Shown piece by piece: positions 5,693-7,572 of a stretch of DNA of 7,572 nt. Position numbers and translations under genes: made by a program. The DNA comes from JBBRUG01 sp038247995. Lineage in GTDB: Bacteria > Chloroflexota > Chloroflexia > Chloroflexales > Chloroflexaceae. The notes under the pieces are model-generated. The model worked only from the letters and a program-made list of their open reading frames with translations, was not told the DNA's origin and did no database searches. The stretch is taken from positions 1-7,572 of the forward strand of contig JBBRUG010000301.1 in assembly GCA_038247995.1 (NCBI GenBank). Direction: 5' to 3'. The first letter of the stretch is position 1. Every line of letters begins with the position of its first letter.

Positions 5693-7572
5693 CTAAATCA
5701 ACGCCTTGAGTTCCTCTGCCGCCTTGCGGGTCATACCGGGCACGGCGGCGATCGCTTCGAGGCTGGCTTTGCGCAGGCCGTCAAGATTGCCGAAAACTTT
5801 CAGGAGCGCTTTTTTGCGCTTGGGGCCAATGCCGGGTACATCTTCGAGCGGCGAGCGGAAGGCGGCTTTGCTGCGCAGTTTGCGATGGTACGTGATCGCG
5901 TAGCGGTGCGTCTCCTCGTCGATGCGCTGCACAAGACCCAGCGCACGGCTATCGCGGTCAAGCACGATCACTGCGGGCTGTTCGGGGCGCACCAGGTCGA
6001 AGCGTTTACGATCGGGGCCTTTGGCAACGCCGACAACCGGGATCGACGTAAAACCGAGCGTGTGCAACGCATCGACGGCGGCATTCACCTGACCGCGCCC
6101 GCCGTCGATCAAGACCAGATCAGGCAACGCCGACCATTTACCGGGTGCGGTCGCCTCTTGGGTGTCGCCCCCTGAAGGGCGCGACTCGGTAGGTTGGTCG
6201 GCGCCGTTCGGGCTGAAGCCCTCGGGCGCTGCGAGTGGGTCGGTTGGATCGGGCGCTGCGAGTGGGTTAGTTGGATCGGGCGCTGCGAGTGGGTTAGTTG
6301 CCTCCAGCGTGGCTCCTTCCGGCGCGGCCTCCTCCACCAGGGCGTCAGCTTCTGCGTCGCCCAATTCTTCGGCGGCGCGTTTGAAGCGGCGCATGATCAC
6401 CTCGTGGATCGAGGCAACGTCGTTGGCGCCTTCAACTGTCTTAATTTTGAAGCGCCGATAGGCCGCAGGCTTAGGTTCGCCGAATTCAAACACAACCATG
6501 CCGGCCACCGAGTTCTGGCCCTGGGTATTGGATATGTCGTAACATTCGATCCGCTGCGGTAGGCTAGGCAGTTCCAGCAGGTCGCGCAGTTCGGTGAGGC
6601 CGGCCACGGCGCGTTGCTCGGAGTTGAGCCATTGCGTGCGCAGTTCTTCGAGTTTCTGGCGCGCATTTTGCGAGGCCAGTTCTACCAGTTGCTTCTTTTC
6701 GCCCCGCCGCGGCACGGCCAATTCAACCTTATGACCGCTTTTCTGGGCCAGCCAGGAAGCGATGATCAGCGGCTCCTCGACGTGGTCGGCGAGCAGCAAG
6801 TTGGGCGGCACATTGGGCGCGTTGTCGTAGAACTGCGTAATGAAGGAACTCATCAGGGCCGTATCGGTTTCGCCCTCGGTGCCCTGGAGCGCAAACGTCT
6901 CGGCATTGATCAGCTTGCCGCCACGCACGAACATCACCTGGACCACGGCGCTGCCCTCTTCGCGAGCGAAGGCGATTACGTCCTGATCCTGATCGACGGT
7001 GCGCAGCACCTGCTGGCGCTCCGAGATCTTCTCGATCGCAATGATCCGATCGCGTAGATAGGCGGCGCGTTCGAAGTTCAACTCTTCGGACGCATGTTCC
7101 ATCTGGCGCCGAATATTGCGCAAGATCTGGTCGGTTTTGCCCTCCAGGAAGCTGCAAACCGCATCAATCGCGGCGCGATACTCCTCGCGGCTCACCAGGC
7201 CCGGCACGCATGGCCCAAGGCAGCGCTTCATCTGATAGTAGGTGCAGGGGCGCCCCTTGCGGCGATGCTCCTGGAACCAGGCGTCTTTGCAGTTAAAAGT
7301 CGGCCGGAAAGCGAAGAGCTTGTTGAGCGTGTCGAGCGCCTTATAAACTGAACCAGGGCTGGCATAAGGGCCAAAGTAACGTGCGCCGTCTTTGGCGACG
7401 GTGCGAGTGTAGATCACGCGCGGCCACTCGTCGTTGACGGTAACTTTAATAAAGGGGTACGATTTGTCGTCTTTGAGCAGAATATTGTAGCGCGGACGAT
7501 GCTGCTTGATCAGGTTCATTTCGAGCAGCAACGCTTCAAGCTCGCTCTGGGTAATGATAATTTCGAAGTCGG
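5693..7572 (-). CDS. uvrC: UvrABC system protein C (excinuclease subunit), N-terminus cut by the window edge
   Basis: UvrC makes both incisions around a DNA lesion after UvrA/UvrB recognition. About 625 residues are visible; the frame stays open to the edge, so the internal TTG at 7531 is not the start. In order: the end of the GIY-YIG nuclease (LEALLLE, RPRYN, KDDKSYP), with the GIY-YIG motif itself outside; four cysteines (codons at about 7289, 7244, 7220, 7208; spacing 15-8-4 residues) matching the iron-sulfur cluster of UvrC; a UVR UvrB-binding segment (EELNFERAAYLRDRI, near 7060-7110); the RNase H-like nuclease with ECYDISN (near 6540), VLIDGGRGQ (near 6100) and THRYAITYHRKLRSK; and a C-terminal helix-hairpin-helix pair (VPGIGPKRKKALL, VPGMTRKAAEEL). 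Oddity: an acidic Pro/Ala-rich insert of about 80 residues (near 6130-6370) splits the RNase H-like domain and holds a 9-residue repeat. The stop is 7 bp before mccB, so it is the upstream member of that operon. Confidence 0.96.
   Translation of the reverse strand, partial: DFEIIITQSELEALLLEMNLIKQHRPRYNILLKDDKSYPFIKVTVNDEWPRVIYTRTVAKDGARYFGPYASPGSVYKALDTLNKLFAFRPTFNCKDAWFQEHRRKGRPCTYYQMKRCLGPCVPGLVSREEYRAAIDAVCSFLEGKTDQILRNIRRQMEHASEELNFERAAYLRDRIIAIEKISERQQVLRTVDQDQDVIAFAREEGSAVVQVMFVRGGKLINAETFALQGTEGETDTALMSSFITQFYDNAPNVPPNLLLADHVEEPLIIASWLAQKSGHKVELAVPRRGEKKQLVELASQNARQKLEELRTQWLNSEQRAVAGLTELRDLLELPSLPQRIECYDISNTQGQNSVAGMVVFEFGEPKPAAYRRFKIKTVEGANDVASIHEVIMRRFKRAAEELGDAEADALVEEAAPEGATLEATNPLAAPDPTNPLAAPDPTDPLAAPEGFSPNGADQPTESRPSGGDTQEATAPGKWSALPDLVLIDGGRGQVNAAVDALHTLGFTSIPVVGVAKGPDRKRFDLVRPEQPAVIVLDRDSRALGLVQRIDEETHRYAITYHRKLRSKAAFRSPLEDVPGIGPKRKKALLKVFGNLDGLRKASLEAIAAVPGMTRKAAEELKALI
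6222..6302 (-). repeat. Three tandem 27-bp repeats inside uvrC
   Basis: Three head-to-tail 27-bp units (6222-6248, 6249-6275, 6276-6302) differ at only a few bases. Being a multiple of three, they encode a 9-residue repeat on the - strand: NPLAAPDPT, NPLAAPDPT, DPLAAPEGF. They lie in the low-complexity insert of the RNase H-like domain. Slippage could change copy number without a frameshift. Confidence 0.92.

Noticed and set aside
5675..6175. + strand open frame of 166 residues opposite the 3' end of uvrC
   Set aside because: It is antisense to conserved UvrC motifs and is composition-driven.

Overview
The window (7,572 bp, GC-rich) is ordinary bacterial chromosome. It carries six recognisable protein genes and no RNA gene, CRISPR array, transposon or prophage gene. 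Gene content and style fit Chloroflexota, perhaps Chloroflexales. The clues are a long-form hibernation factor, a secreted CAP protein, a DUF58 protein, an MCC-type carboxylase subunit directly behind uvrC, and heptamer repeats between genes. This placement is an inference from general resemblance, with no marker gene behind it.

Layout. The left part reads on the + strand: the 3' end of hpf (ribosome hibernation, 1-423) with a strong intrinsic terminator; a secreted CAP/SCP-domain protein (581-1153) behind an extended -10 promoter; a 227-bp intergenic region (1154-1380) holding three adjacent DnaA-box-like 9-mers, a hairpin, an extended -10 promoter and a 12-bp direct repeat; and a 470-residue aspartase/fumarase-superfamily lyase (1381-2793). 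The right part reads on the - strand, in transcription order: uvrC (5' end outside the window), mccB and a DUF58 gene. The two blocks converge on a 67-bp spacer made largely of a GAGGCAG heptamer array.

How the genes relate. uvrC (nucleotide excision repair) and mccB (leucine catabolism) are 7 bp apart and very probably co-transcribed. The DUF58 gene follows 50 bp later and may belong to the same unit. The lyase and the carboxylase both belong to amino-acid/organic-acid metabolism, but nothing in the sequence ties them to each other. hpf, the CAP gene and the lyase each look like separate transcription units.

I found no convincing new multi-gene system. The points most worth a second look are the DnaA-box-like cluster at 1217-1245, the SD-rich heptamer array at 2797-2832, the in-frame 27-bp repeat inside an unusual linker of UvrC (6222-6302), and the mixed aspartase/fumarase residues in the lyase.
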